From Pleionea mediterranea (lineage in GTDB: Bacteria; Pseudomonadota; Gammaproteobacteria; Enterobacterales; Kangiellaceae): a stretch of DNA of 64,000 bases. The stretch spans positions 84,481-148,480 of the forward strand of contig NZ_QGGU01000012.1 of assembly GCF_003148745.1 (NCBI RefSeq), written 5' to 3'. The position numbers and the translations under genes are program-made. This document shows, in pieces, positions 26,778-36,322 of this stretch; position 1 is the stretch's first letter; the number at the start of each line of letters is the position of its first letter. The notes below the pieces were generated by a model. The model saw only the letters and a program-made list of their open reading frames with translations, had not been told where the DNA came from and did not search any database.

Positions 26778-27848
26778 TTAATGGTCAGTCGATCCGTTAA
26801 GTTGTTTTAAAAGTTTGAGCACTGGACCGGGTAAACCTATCTGATCAAGTTTTGCTAGATCCTGCCACCTTAATTGGCTTTCGTCCATTACTTGCGGCGA
26901 TTGTTTGGTTACCAGTAAGTATGGCTGAATATCCAGATGAAAATGACTAAAGGTATGGCGAAAAGGCGATAGCGCCTGTTGATGCGGCAAGTCATCGGTC
27001 GAAACTACCGCGGCGCTTAATTGAATTAAATAATCGCTCAATAACTGAGAAGATTCGGCCTGTGGTAATGACCATAGGCCCCCCCAGATCCCGGTGGAAG
27101 GACGCTTTTCCAGTAAAACTTTATTTTGGCTTTGTACAATGGCAAACGCTGCCTGACGTACCGGTTTGTTGGCTTTTGGTTTACTGTTGGGGTACTGGTG
27201 TTGAGTACCTTGTTGATAAGCTTTGCAGTGAGAGACTAACGGACATTGTTCGCAGTCAGGGTTACGGCGGGTACACAAAGTCGCGCCCAGATCCATCATT
27301 GCCTGATTATATTCGTCGGCCCGCTGCTCTGGCGACAGCTTCTCAGCAATTTGCCACAACTCTTTATGGACTTTGCTTTGACCGGGCCAACCTTCAATCT
27401 GATAGAACCGACATAACACTCGCTTCACATTGCCGTCCAATATAGCGGCGGGTTTTCCGGTGCTTAACGAATGGATCGCCCCTGCCGTTGAGCGGCCAAT
27501 GCCGGGCAGTTGTTCCAGTTCGACAACGGTATCTGGCCAGCGTCCATTATGCTCATTCACGATTACCTGAGCACACTTATGCAGGTTGCGCGCGCGCGAG
27601 TAATAACCAAGTCCGGTCCATAAGGTCAGCACATCATCCTGCGAAGCTTTTGCCAAATCTTCCAGCGTCGGAAACTTTGTCATAAATCGTTTGTAGTAAG
27701 GAATAACCGTTGCCACCTGAGTTTGCTGCAGCATAATTTCAGACACCCAGACACGGTAATGGGTTTTATCTTGCTGCCATGGCAAATTTTTTCGGCCATG
27801 TTGCTGGTAGAAGTTTAAGACAGCGCGTTGAAAATCTTTTGGATCCAA
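26778..27848 (-). CDS. mutY: A/G-specific adenine glycosylase MutY
   Basis: The 356-residue DNA-repair enzyme removes adenine mispaired with 8-oxoguanine or G. It shows the helix-hairpin-helix QLPGIGRSTAGAI, the catalytic Asp in AILDGNVKRV, and the [4Fe-4S] ligands in spacing C-x6-C-x2-C-x5-C (CTRRNPDCEQCPLVSHC). The C-terminal NUDIX-like domain recognises 8-oxoG. No ATG is available at the N-terminus. I prefer the TTG at 27848, giving MDPKDFQ at the family's usual distance from GRKNLPW; a TTG at 27887 would add 13 residues. It forms an operon with yggX. Confidence 0.93.
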   Translation of the reverse strand: MDPKDFQRAVLNFYQQHGRKNLPWQQDKTHYRVWVSEIMLQQTQVATVIPYYKRFMTKFPTLEDLAKASQDDVLTLWTGLGYYSRARNLHKCAQVIVNEHNGRWPDTVVELEQLPGIGRSTAGAIHSLSTGKPAAILDGNVKRVLCRFYQIEGWPGQSKVHKELWQIAEKLSPEQRADEYNQAMMDLGATLCTRRNPDCEQCPLVSHCKAYQQGTQHQYPNSKPKANKPVRQAAFAIVQSQNKVLLEKRPSTGIWGGLWSLPQAESSQLLSDYLIQLSAAVVSTDDLPHQQALSPFRHTFSHFHLDIQPYLLVTKQSPQVMDESQLRWQDLAKLDQIGLPGPVLKLLKQLNGSTDH

Positions 27849-27935
27849 TCGGAGTTCTCGTTGGTGAGTGTGGGAGGGAGTGTACAAAATTGAGGTTTTA
27901 GGGGGAAGGTAATTCTAGGTTTATGTGATATCGCT

Positions 27936-28021
27936 TTTCGCCCAGCCGGGCGACCCACTTTTTTTCAAGAGCAAAAAAAAGTAGGCAAAAAATGCCCTAC
28001 GCTAGCCGCTGTGGCATTTGT
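27936..28021 (+). repeat. Double-hairpin repeat, copy 2
   Basis: About 86 bp: a CGCCC/GGGCG hairpin, then CCCACTTTTTTT paired with AAAAAAAAGTAGGC, then a tail with GCCCTACGCTAGCCGC. It is roughly 85% identical to the reverse complement of 28329-28414 and shares its layout with the copy at 4508-4575. Confidence 0.8.
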
Positions 28022-28328
28022 TCAGAATGTTTCAAATCTATAGTGTACTTCTGTAACCTGGGAGAAGCCTGATAAATCTTTTAGTGCCAGTTAAGATTTG
28101 TTCTGAGTTGTTAGACAACTTTAGTTAGTATGAGGCATGAGCTTTTTGGCTTTTTTTAAAGCAGATAAGCACAGTGTTTTTAGTTCTTTAAAAAAACAGG
28201 CGAGTTTAAGAGTTTCGATTAAAAATGAATTATCCAATCTTACAACTCTAATCTTCCCTGCCCGACACAAGAATTTTCCGACAATTATTAACGGTCAGGA
28301 ATATTTATTGAGTTAGATAGAATACGAA

Positions 28329-28414
28329 ACAAGTGCCTAGCGGCGAGCGACAGGGTATTCTTTGCCTACTTTCTTTTGCTCTTGAAAGAAAGTGGGTCGC
28401 CCGACGGGGCGAAA
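28329..28414 (-). repeat. Double-hairpin repeat, copy 3 (inverted)
   Basis: This is the reverse-oriented partner of 27936-28021. Its stem CCTACTTTCTTT pairs with AAAGAAAGTGGG around TGCTCTTG, next to a GCCC-GAC-GGGGC hairpin. Several differences from copy 2 are compensatory or in loops, so the folded shape is kept. Related sequences are common between genes in marine gammaproteobacteria. Confidence 0.8.
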
Positions 28415-28453
28415 CCCAGTGTATAGATAAACGTTTAAGTAATAAGTTTCACT

Positions 28454-30304
28454 CTAACTCGGCGTCAGAGGATGCAACATAGGCACCACAAAACTCAACA
28501 CTATCCACATCAAAATCACCAGCGGCCCACCAATTCGAACAAAGTCGGAAAACTGATAGCCACCGGCGTTCATTACCAGCAGGTTAGTTTTATACGCCAC
28601 GGGTGTGGCATAACTCATATTGGCGCCAAACAGTACTGCAATTACAAAGGGTTCTGGTGAAAGCTGAAGTTGTGACGCCACCGATATGGCTATTGGAGTA
28701 CCAATAACCGCTGCTGCATTATTCGACACAACATTGGTCAAAATGGCCAGCAATAGCATCAGGCCACTTAAGATAACCACCGGCGGTGCACCAGAGAATA
28801 CGGCGACAAAAGATTGCGCCAGATAATCGGCGCCTCCTGTGAGTAACAGGGCTTCACCGAGAGCGAGCGATGCGACAACGATAAGAACCACCTGGGTGCT
28901 TAATGCCAGTGATGCGTCGCGCCAGCTCATGCAGCGGGTGATTAACATCAAAATTACCCCGCACAGGGCGCTGACTGAAATGGGTAAAATGCCAAGCGCC
29001 GCAAAAAAGATAATGCTCGCCATAATGCCCAGTGCCACGGGTGCTTTATCGGAATGTGGCAGATCAGTGGTGGCGTCTAATACTAACAGCTCACCTTCTT
29101 TTTTCATTTTCGATATATTCTCGCGCGGCCCTTGAACCAATAAAACATCGCCCACGTGCAGCGATACATTGCCAAGCTTACGATACAGATCGATGGCTTT
29201 ACCGCCTCGGTGCAGCGCTATGGCTACCAGTTTAAATTGATCAATAAAACGGACATTTTTTAGGGTTGATCCCGCAAGAGGTGAACCGGGGACAACAACA
29301 ACTTCGGCCAGCTGTTGATCTTCGGCCACCAGTGGGTGTTCATCGTCCACCATCTGTTTACCCTTGAACAACCTGGCACCAATGGAAGATTCGTATTCTT
29401 TAAGATTATCCGGGGTATCGGAAACGCGCAGTCGATCACCGGCGTTAAGCACCACATCGGGCATGGGTAATATTCGCGTATCGGTTTCTTCGCCTCGTTG
29501 AATGCGTTCAACTTTCATATGGCCGCCTGCCTGATTGATCACTTCGGCAAGTGTTTTGCCGTTGGCGTAACCGTCTTCCTGAATGGTTAAGTGAGCAGTA
29601 AACAGCCTGGGCGAGCTGTCGGACATGGAAGCGGTACGTTCCGGAATAATTCTGGGCGCAATTAACCACAAATAAACAATTGCTACAGCACCGGCAATGG
29701 CGGCAGCTGGCATAAAATCAAACATATCGAGCCTGCGCATGCCCATATCGGCAGCAACGGATACCACCAGCAGATTGGTTGATGTGCCTATTGTGGTGGA
29801 CATGCCGCCAACCAGAGTGCCAAGACCCATGGGCATTAACACGGATGAGGCCGATGATTTGGTTTTAAGCGATACGCTGATTAAAATGGGCAGCAGTAAA
29901 ACCACTATCGGCGTGTTGTTCATAAACGCACTAAGAACAGCGCCAACAATCAGGGTTAGCAACAGGGAGATAACCGGTGACGTCTTCCACACTTTGGCCA
30001 GCACCCGACCAATAGGTTCCAGTGCGCCGGTGCGCACTAACCCCTGACCGGCCATCATCAATGCGCATACCGACACCAATGCTTCATGACCAAAACCGGA
30101 GAAAAATTGCGTCGCTTCTATTCGTTCAGCCTGTGCCGGAGGCACATAGGGGAAAATTTCAAAACCAACCGTTACAAGCAACAATACCGCAAGGCAGCTG
30201 GTTTCCAGTGGAATATCTTCGCGGCGGAAAAGATAAAGCGCAATCACGGTCAGTATTAATACTGCCAGAGCATGGTTATTCGGGATTGAAGGTAAATCAA
30301 ACAT
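28454..30304 (-). CDS. SLC13-family (DASS-like) transporter with two TrkA-C domains
   Basis: The 616-residue inner-membrane protein has two blocks of membrane helices, about 1-215 and 420-612. Between them lie two soluble TrkA-C (RCK) domains at about 232-312 and 325-400; the second contains VVVPGSPLAGSTLKNVRF. Signature loops such as MNNTPIVVLLLPI and VVSNNAAAVIGTPIAIS are typical of SLC13/CitT-like transporters of sulfate, dicarboxylates or related anions. The RCK domains suggest ligand control. The substrate is not assigned; sulfate-type anions are plausible for this architecture. It stands alone. Confidence 0.88.
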   Translation of the reverse strand: MFDLPSIPNNHALAVLILTVIALYLFRREDIPLETSCLAVLLLVTVGFEIFPYVPPAQAERIEATQFFSGFGHEALVSVCALMMAGQGLVRTGALEPIGRVLAKVWKTSPVISLLLTLIVGAVLSAFMNNTPIVVLLLPILISVSLKTKSSASSVLMPMGLGTLVGGMSTTIGTSTNLLVVSVAADMGMRRLDMFDFMPAAAIAGAVAIVYLWLIAPRIIPERTASMSDSSPRLFTAHLTIQEDGYANGKTLAEVINQAGGHMKVERIQRGEETDTRILPMPDVVLNAGDRLRVSDTPDNLKEYESSIGARLFKGKQMVDDEHPLVAEDQQLAEVVVVPGSPLAGSTLKNVRFIDQFKLVAIALHRGGKAIDLYRKLGNVSLHVGDVLLVQGPRENISKMKKEGELLVLDATTDLPHSDKAPVALGIMASIIFFAALGILPISVSALCGVILMLITRCMSWRDASLALSTQVVLIVVASLALGEALLLTGGADYLAQSFVAVFSGAPPVVILSGLMLLLAILTNVVSNNAAAVIGTPIAISVASQLQLSPEPFVIAVLFGANMSYATPVAYKTNLLVMNAGGYQFSDFVRIGGPLVILMWIVLSFVVPMLHPLTPS

Positions 30305-30669
30305 GCGGTGATGGTTGCCTTTTTTATTTTATCAGTGCGTTATGGGTTGGTTTCAATCAGCCGCTTTAACTGGCTGGTCAGTATATCGTTTTAACCGAGC
30401 ATTTTTTTAAGAATAACGAGGAATAACTTAGAAGCAAGAAATAACGTGACATTTTTTCCTGAATCTTGCCCAAGTCGGCAGGTGTGTCGCCTTTTGAACT
30501 TTGCTACAATCGCTCGAATTCAGTATCTGCGCGGTATGGGATGTTTTGGGTGTGATCTGGGAAGGTTCGTTTAATCAGGCTACCTTGTGTAAACTCCTTA
30601 TTTAAACAAACCTACTGTAATCAACTATTGTAAATTGTGAATCAACACGACAGCGAACGACATCCCATT
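30305..30669. other. Divergent intergenic region, SLC13 / trmB
   Basis: Promoters for both divergent genes must lie here. I see no RNA gene, repeat or strong operator. A GTG at 30637 in frame with trmB has no ribosome site and is not taken as its start. Confidence 0.4.
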
Positions 30670-31368
30670 ATGAATGACACCCGGCAACCTCAGTTTATGC
30701 GAAAAATCCGCAGCTTTGTGTTACGAGAAGGCCGTATGACCAAAGGTCAGCAACGAGCCATGGACACCTATTTTCCACAAATGGGTGTGGTGTTTTCAAG
30801 CAAGTCGATAGATTTTACCGAGTTGTTTGGCAACACCAATCCGGTGATCCTTGAAATTGGCTTTGGCATGGGAAAGTCGCTGGCAGAGCAAGCGGCAAAT
30901 CATCGTGATAATAATTATCTTGGCATAGAAGTGCATACACCCGGTGTTGGTGCCTGTCTGTTGTTAGCCGAAGAATATGAGCTGATCAATTTAAGAGTGA
31001 TCAATCACGATGCCGTTGAGGTGCTTGAACAGATGATTGCGCCTGAATCGCTCGATGGCATTCAAGTTTATTTTCCCGATCCCTGGCATAAAAAACGTCA
31101 CCATAAACGGCGAATTATCCAGACGCATTTTGTTGATCATTGCCGAACAAAACTAAAACCCGAAGGCTTTTTGCACATGGCTACTGATTGGGAAAACTAC
31201 GCCCACTATATGCTTAATGTGATGAAACAGGTGACAGGTTGGCGTAACTGTTCGGAAAGCGACGATTTTATTCCACGACCTTCGGACAGGCCATTAACCA
31301 AGTTTGAACATCGCGGGCAGAAACTCGGCCATGGTGTCTGGGATTTAATGTTTAAAAAGCAGTCTTAG
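30670..31368 (+). CDS. trmB: tRNA (guanine-N7-)-methyltransferase TrmB
   Basis: The 232-residue enzyme makes m7G46 in the variable loop of tRNAs using SAM. It has the N-terminal [15 protein letters not shown] motif, SAM motif [17 protein letters not shown], and the catalytic [12 protein letters not shown] segment; [17 protein letters not shown] at the end is also conserved. I start at the ATG at 30670, which gives the usual family N-terminus. It stands divergent from the SLC13 gene and convergent to hemW. Confidence 0.95.
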   Translation: MNDTRQPQFMRKIRSFVLREGRMTKGQQRAMDTYFPQMGVVFSSKSIDFTELFGNTNPVILEIGFGMGKSLAEQAANHRDNNYLGIEVHTPGVGACLLLAEEYELINLRVINHDAVEVLEQMIAPESLDGIQVYFPDPWHKKRHHKRRIIQTHFVDHCRTKLKPEGFLHMATDWENYAHYMLNVMKQVTGWRNCSESDDFIPRPSDRPLTKFEHRGQKLGHGVWDLMFKKQS

Positions 31369-31406
31369 CGAATCTCTAATCACGAAAGTTAAACATGCTT
31401 AAGAAT

Positions 31407-32606
31407 TTACTCTACTTTTGTCACGGGAATTTGCTTTGGCATTTTAAAATGTTCCGGCATAAAAATTTCCAACAGATCATTTAAAAAACGCTGGCCTTGA
31501 AGCGTTGGTTTTAGCCAGCCATTTTCCCGAACTAATAATCCTTTTGTTTCAGCTTTGGATAGCTGACTTTCAATAACGCTAATCGCAAGGCCGGTTCGTT
31601 CATTAAAAAATACTTCGGGCACGCCGCCGGTGAGCCGCATGGCGTTCATCATAAACTCCAGTGGCAACTCATTGATATCAATAGCATGGGACGTCTGTGT
31701 GTAAGGCTTATCGGCATTCAAATAATCTTTCGGACTGCGAAACTGGCTGTAGCGTAAAATCTGTTGCTCTGCCGGAAGCGTTATTTTGCCGTGACCGCCT
31801 GCGCCAATTGCCAGATAATCGCCAAATGACCAATAGTTCAGATTGTGCTGACTTTGCAACGAGGATTGTTTGGCGTAAGCCGACACTTCGTATTTATGAA
31901 AGCCATTATTCGCCAGCAAACTTTCTCCTGCATCCTGAATATCCGTTAATGTATCGTCTGCGGGTAAGCTTGGCGGCTGTTGGTAAAACAGAGTATTCGG
32001 CTCCAGCGTTAGCTGATACCAGGAAATATGACTGACCTGACTATCAATGGCTCGCAGTAAATCTTGCTGGGCATTACTGATGGATTGGCCCGGTAGTCCG
32101 TGCATTAAATCAAGATTAATGCGCTGAAAGCCCGCTTTGTTGGCAAAGTCGATCGCGCGATCAACTTCATTTGCCGAATGAATGCGGCCGAGAGTTTTTA
32201 AGTGCGAATCGTTAAAGCTTTGAACACCGATGGATAAACGGTTGATGCCAGCATCAAAGAAACCTTTGAATTTATCGGCTTCGGCAGTACCCGGGTTGGC
32301 TTCCAGGGTAATTTCTATATCAAAGTTAAACGGGATCAATGAGCGGATTCCACTTAGCAGACGATCCAGAGATTCTGCAGAAAACAGACTGGGTGTGCCA
32401 CCGCCAATAAAGATACTGTGCAATCGTCGTCCCCACACCTGGGGTAATTGCCGGGTTAAATCCTCAAGCAAAGCATCAATATAAGCCTGTTCCGGTAATT
32501 CGGCTTTTTGCGTGTGAGAATTAAAATCGCAATAGGGACACTTTTTTACACACCAGGGTATATGGATGTAAAGCGATAGCGGTGGCAGTGACGACAGGGC
32601 AATCAT
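31407..32606 (-). CDS. hemW: Radical SAM heme chaperone HemW
   Basis: The 399-residue HemN-like protein has the radical SAM cluster motif CVKKCPYCDF (Cys-x3-Cys-x2-Cys) at about residues 19-28, after SLYIHIPW. FIGGGTPSLF and LEANPG follow as in HemW. It lacks the extra Cys and N-terminal features of coproporphyrinogen dehydrogenase HemN, so a heme-delivery role is favoured. Its ATG overlaps the rdgB stop (ATGA), so the two are cotranscribed, as in Pseudomonas. Confidence 0.92.
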   Translation of the reverse strand: MIALSSLPPLSLYIHIPWCVKKCPYCDFNSHTQKAELPEQAYIDALLEDLTRQLPQVWGRRLHSIFIGGGTPSLFSAESLDRLLSGIRSLIPFNFDIEITLEANPGTAEADKFKGFFDAGINRLSIGVQSFNDSHLKTLGRIHSANEVDRAIDFANKAGFQRINLDLMHGLPGQSISNAQQDLLRAIDSQVSHISWYQLTLEPNTLFYQQPPSLPADDTLTDIQDAGESLLANNGFHKYEVSAYAKQSSLQSQHNLNYWSFGDYLAIGAGGHGKITLPAEQQILRYSQFRSPKDYLNADKPYTQTSHAIDINELPLEFMMNAMRLTGGVPEVFFNERTGLAISVIESQLSKAETKGLLVRENGWLKPTLQGQRFLNDLLEIFMPEHFKMPKQIPVTKVE

Positions 32607-33202
32607 AGAGCGCCAGTTTTTAAGTAGGTCATTAATTGTGATAAGGCTTTGCCGCGATGACTGATGGCGTGTTTTTGTTCATTGGTTAACTCCGCAGCGC
32701 TCATTTTATATTCCGGACAAAAAAACAAAGGGTCGTAGCCAAATCCGCCTTCGCCTCTGGGTGAATTAAGTATGTAGCCTTCCCAGCTGCCTTGGCAGAT
32801 CACGGGCGTTGGGTCTTTTGCATGACGCATATAAACAATCACGCACTGGTAACGCGCCGTGCGGGCTGGCTCTGCAATGCCTTCGAGTTGCTCCAGCAGC
32901 TTTCGATTATTAGCAGCGTCATTGCTGGGTTCTCCTGCGTAACGGGCAGAGTAGATACCCGGCTCGCCACTTAATGCGTCCACTTCAATGCCTGAGTCAT
33001 CGGATATGGCCGGTTTGCCACTGTGTAAGCAGGCATGACGCGCTTTAATGATGGCGTTTTCGACAAAACTGAGGCCATCCTCAATGGCATCGCTGATGCC
33101 TAACTGTTTTTGTGGTGTGATCGTGTGTTGATAAGGCGTCAGAATATGTTGCAGTTCGGCAATTTTTTTCGGGTTACCGCTGGCAAGTACAATATCAAGC
33201 AT
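32603..33202 (-). CDS. rdgB: dITP/XTP pyrophosphatase RdgB
   Basis: The 199-residue Ham1-family enzyme hydrolyses dITP, ITP and XTP to keep deaminated purines out of DNA and RNA. Motifs: VLASGNPKKIAEL (substrate loop), SDDSGIEVDALSGEPGIYSARYAG (metal and base binding) and EGGFGYDPLF near the C-terminus. A longer frame adds 22 hydrophobic residues not found in the family, so I use the ATG at 33202. It overlaps hemW by 4 bp. Confidence 0.95.
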   Translation of the reverse strand: MLDIVLASGNPKKIAELQHILTPYQHTITPQKQLGISDAIEDGLSFVENAIIKARHACLHSGKPAISDDSGIEVDALSGEPGIYSARYAGEPSNDAANNRKLLEQLEGIAEPARTARYQCVIVYMRHAKDPTPVICQGSWEGYILNSPRGEGGFGYDPLFFCPEYKMSAAELTNEQKHAISHRGKALSQLMTYLKTGAL

Positions 33203-33361
33203 AAGGGAGTCGGCTTTGATGGTTTTATTAATAATTGAAATTATAAAGTAGCTGTAGCAGCAATGCACACAGAGAACAGGATGATTAATGTATAAAGGAT
33301 GACTTATATTAAGGACGTCTTATTTAAAGAGAGTTAAGTTTAAAGCGAGCCTATTTTGAAT

Positions 33362-33393
33362 AGAGCTAATTTTTAAAAGAGCTAGTTTTTAAA
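33362..33393. repeat. Two 16-bp tandem repeats with degenerate neighbours
   Basis: AGAGCTAATTTTTAAA and AGAGCTAGTTTTTAAA are adjacent and differ at one base. Diverged copies (AGAGTTAAGTTTAAA, GCGAGCCTATTTTGAAT) lie just to the left and AGAGTTAAC to the right, giving about four and a half units. It lies between rdgB and the DUF4426 gene. Confidence 0.7.
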
Positions 33394-33408
33394 AGAGTTA
33401 ACGGCGTT

Positions 33409-33443
33409 GGCGGATTAAACCCAATAGTCGAATCCGCCTTTTT
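33409..33443 (+). terminator. Terminator-like hairpin in the plus direction
   Basis: Stem GGCGGATT (33409-33416) with AATCCGCC (33431-33438), 14-nt loop, then TTTTT on the plus strand. The adjacent genes are all on the minus strand, where the hairpin has no T-tract. Its plus-strand partner transcript is unknown. Confidence 0.55.
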
Positions 33444-33494
33444 AGGTTTCGTATCGAGACCTGTTTTTAACCTTAGTAGTATTTCTGCCCTGCT

Positions 33495-33935
33495 TTACTT
33501 AGAGGTGTAAACCGTCTGGGTAAATTGCAACGGAAGAGTTTTATCTTGTCCCGCAGGTTTAACATTTAATTTGAAGGTCAGGTTTTCTTCGTTGGAAAAA
33601 CGAAAGTTGGCAATGTAATAGGTGGTTTCGCCTTCTCTAATTTCTTTAAAAGCCAAGTCTTTCATTTGACCGGCCAGATTATAGGCATTACCTGTAATAT
33701 TGGCCATAACGGTTTTTTCGGTGTCTGTGTCCATAACGGTAATGTTGACAAGCGCTATCGACTTGGAGCGTTTTAACCCATAGTGAGCGGCTACTTCAGG
33801 TTGTAAAAAGTCACTGTTAAACACACTGTAGTGAAGAGTATAGCCATCGACTTGTGTGCTGTTGTCATTTGCAGCCAACGAAAGTGTTACCGCGCCTGCA
33901 AAGGCCAGCAGGATAAAACGATAAAGCAGCTTCAT
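33495..33935 (-). CDS. DUF4426 periplasmic protein
   Basis: The 146-residue exported protein has a signal peptide (MKLLYRFILLAFAGAVTLSLAA). The mature domain fits DUF4426: YTLHYSVFNSDFLQPEVAAHYGLKRSKSIALVNITV, a beta-sandwich ending in LPLQFTQTVYTSK. Function is unknown. In Pseudomonas and relatives it sits between metW and rdgB. Here rdgB and hemW follow as expected, but metX and metW are not on its upstream side. Confidence 0.85.
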   Translation of the reverse strand: MKLLYRFILLAFAGAVTLSLAANDNSTQVDGYTLHYSVFNSDFLQPEVAAHYGLKRSKSIALVNITVMDTDTEKTVMANITGNAYNLAGQMKDLAFKEIREGETTYYIANFRFSNEENLTFKLNVKPAGQDKTLPLQFTQTVYTSK

Positions 33936-34028
33936 TATTATCTCCTCTGCGTGTACGCAACGAGCTTAGGTTTGCCCGCCGCTTTTAATTTTTGTCTCGG
34001 AGTATAAGTATAGATCGTCTGTGTCAGT

Positions 34029-36011
34029 TTATCGACGTACGCTTGCCAGTTTCACCACATTGCTGCTGTTTTTTTGCGGTGCTGATTCATGCAGCTTTTC
34101 CAGTGAACGGCTGGCGTTCTGAATTTCAGTATCCAGTTCAAAAATCAGTGTTTTAAGTGCTTTTAATCGCCCTTCCACCGTGGCTTCATTATGTTTTAGA
34201 GCGAGCAGTTGTTGATGGTTTTGATCCAGCAGATCGCGTAATGAATTAACCTGTTGCAGCAAAGGCAACATAACCTCACGTGACCACTGGCGCAGCTCTT
34301 TGCGAATGTGCTTAAAGAACATGGCAATGTTGTTCACTGTGGTGGTGAAGAAGCGTTTTACCGCGACACTTTGTTCGGCCAGAGTGAGCATTAAATTACG
34401 ATTAAGCTGACTCGACTCATCCAGCAGATGCTGCAGTTCGCGGCGATATATTTTGGCTTTTAAATAACGGGCTTCCAGCAGATCAACATCAAAATCGCGA
34501 GAAAACTTGGCGTACATGGACTCGGCCATTTTATTGCTCAGCTCGGCTTCACGGCAGAACTCATTCATCATGGCCTCTATCGCCTGATAAAAACGGCGCG
34601 TGGTACGCATCATGCCAATACTGGTTCGACTTTCCACCATTTCATGCAAAGTGCGCTGAATAATTTCATCTAGCGGCTCTTTACCAATTGAATCCAGTAA
34701 TACTTCGGTTTGTCGTTCAAGCAGACGTTGGCTGGGGCGTAGCGCAAGCTGACGCTTTTTAAATTCTTGCTGGGCAATACGGCTTTTTTCCAGTAACTCG
34801 TTCAGCTCTGATTCGGTGCTGCCACGAATGCCTTTAATTTCTTCGGCCTGTTTTTCCAACTGTTCTTTGCGGCTTTTTAATACTTGCTGGGCGTCTTCAA
34901 TCAGGCGCGAAGACTGACCAATAATATTGTCCCACATTACGCTTTCTTTGTTGCCCAGTATGGTATTGGCCAACACATCTTCCACATCATTGATTTGACT
35001 GCGAAGAATAAGTGCTTTGTCATCTTTAATGCGGCCTAGCAGGGCTTTTTGCGCTGAAATAGGCAAAATATCGGACTCAGGAATTTTCAAGTGACGAGAG
35101 GTTTGTCGAACCACCCGGTTAATGGCTTTTTCGGTCTTTTTGCGGCCAGATAATTCATCCCAGAGTACATCGATTTTATTCAGTACGGCGTACAAACCAA
35201 GGTTCGGACGGTTTTTCAGTTGCTCAATATGCTCTTCCCAGATTTGCAGATCACTGGCGGTAACACCGGCATCGGCCGCCAGTACAAATACCACCGCCTG
35301 TGCCTGTGGCAGCAGATGGTAGGTGAGCTCGGGCTCACTACCGAGTGCATTTAATCCAGGCGTATCAACAATTCGCAGACCCTGTTTTAGCAGCGGGTGT
35401 TCAAAGCTGACCAAAGCATGACGCCACGCCGGAATTTCAACTTTTTCCGGATTGTCTTCGTCTTCATCCAGCATATTGGCGTCAAAACCAAGTTCTAGCG
35501 CTTCTTTACGGGAGACCGATTTGGTCTGGGTAATGCTTTGCATGGCATGAGCCATATCGTCGGGATCGTTGGTTACCAGTGGAATTTCAACCCAGTGGTT
35601 GGTCATGCTCTGATAATCGGATAGTGGCGTGTCTTGCAAGCGTGTTTCGATGGGCAGCAGTCGTAAATAAGAGCTTTTGGAGTGCTGATCAAAAAATAGT
35701 TCGGTTGGGCACATGGTGGTGCGGCCGGCTTGCGAAGGTAAAATTCGCTGACCGTAATCGGCAAAAAAGATGGCATTGATCAATTCGGTTTTGCCGCGAG
35801 AAAATTCACCGGCAAAAGCAATGGTGAGGTATTCGTTGTTCAGCGTTTCCAGCATATGCTTGATGCGGGAATCGCTCTCTTCGCTGGTCAGCTGATTGCG
35901 CTTGGACCACAAGCGAAATCCACGGAGTTCTTTGCCAATGGAAGATTTCCATTGTTCAAACTCATTGACTGACTCACCAAACTGACTGTTTTCTATTTGA
36001 TCATTGCTCAT
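34029..36011 (-). CDS. Dynamin-family GTPase
   Basis: The 660-residue protein has a dynamin-like GTPase domain: G1 GEFSRGKT (68-75), G2 threonines in GRTTMCPTE, G3 DTPG (216-219), G4 NKID (278-281). Long helical and coiled-coil segments follow (about 350-640; for example RKEQLEKQAEEIKG), as in the stalk of bacterial dynamin-like proteins. No clear membrane helix or lipid paddle is seen. Members remodel or repair membranes, and some protect against phage or antibiotics. It occupies the place where related genomes have metX-metW. Its role here is unknown. Confidence 0.85.
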   Translation of the reverse strand: MSNDQIENSQFGESVNEFEQWKSSIGKELRGFRLWSKRNQLTSEESDSRIKHMLETLNNEYLTIAFAGEFSRGKTELINAIFFADYGQRILPSQAGRTTMCPTELFFDQHSKSSYLRLLPIETRLQDTPLSDYQSMTNHWVEIPLVTNDPDDMAHAMQSITQTKSVSRKEALELGFDANMLDEDEDNPEKVEIPAWRHALVSFEHPLLKQGLRIVDTPGLNALGSEPELTYHLLPQAQAVVFVLAADAGVTASDLQIWEEHIEQLKNRPNLGLYAVLNKIDVLWDELSGRKKTEKAINRVVRQTSRHLKIPESDILPISAQKALLGRIKDDKALILRSQINDVEDVLANTILGNKESVMWDNIIGQSSRLIEDAQQVLKSRKEQLEKQAEEIKGIRGSTESELNELLEKSRIAQQEFKKRQLALRPSQRLLERQTEVLLDSIGKEPLDEIIQRTLHEMVESRTSIGMMRTTRRFYQAIEAMMNEFCREAELSNKMAESMYAKFSRDFDVDLLEARYLKAKIYRRELQHLLDESSQLNRNLMLTLAEQSVAVKRFFTTTVNNIAMFFKHIRKELRQWSREVMLPLLQQVNSLRDLLDQNHQQLLALKHNEATVEGRLKALKTLIFELDTEIQNASRSLEKLHESAPQKNSSNVVKLASVRR

Positions 36012-36322
36012 ATTAAAACGACCCGTACAACTCTGCTGAACAAAATATGACCAATGAGTTTAGCAGAAAAAGTGAACAAAAACGTGACCTTGCATACATT
36101 TTGTCAGAAATTGTGTGAAGTGTAAGTAAAAATTACCATTTTCAGCAGGCAAAAATGAGTTGTATAGAGTGTGAGTCTGCCTTAACGATTTATTCTGACC
36201 AGTCCATTAAATGGCCTTGTATGCTAAAAATAATTTGAATGAAACTTAGTCAAATTAACTCTCTGGGGCGCATTACTGCACCCTCAAGAGATAAGAAAAG
36301 TATCGGTTTTGGGTGTTTTTAA
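36012..36322. other. Intergenic, no feature recognised
   Basis: I see no gene, strong hairpin or operator in this stretch between the yggT and dynamin genes. It should carry the promoter of the minus-strand dynamin gene. Confidence 0.4.

Larger units (their letters stand above)
27888..28453. other. Intergenic region with inverted pair of repeats
   Basis: No gene is supported. Two copies of a double-hairpin repeat face each other (27936-28021 and 28329-28414) around about 307 bp of AT-rich sequence. That middle stretch itself holds an A/T-rich inverted pair (CTTTTTTTAAAG near 28145 and CTTTAAAAAAA near 28187). Such a layout could be a miniature inverted-repeat element. Confidence 0.6.

Noticed and set aside
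30637..30669. Upstream GTG start for trmB
   Set aside because: It has no ribosome site, and the added residues are not part of the usual family N-terminus.
33203..33268. N-terminal extension of rdgB
   Set aside because: It would add 22 hydrophobic residues to a cytosolic enzyme. The ATG at 33202 gives the normal start before VLASGNPKK.
33300..33400. CRISPR-like array
   Set aside because: The repeats are directly adjacent 16-bp units with no unique spacers and there are no cas genes in the window.
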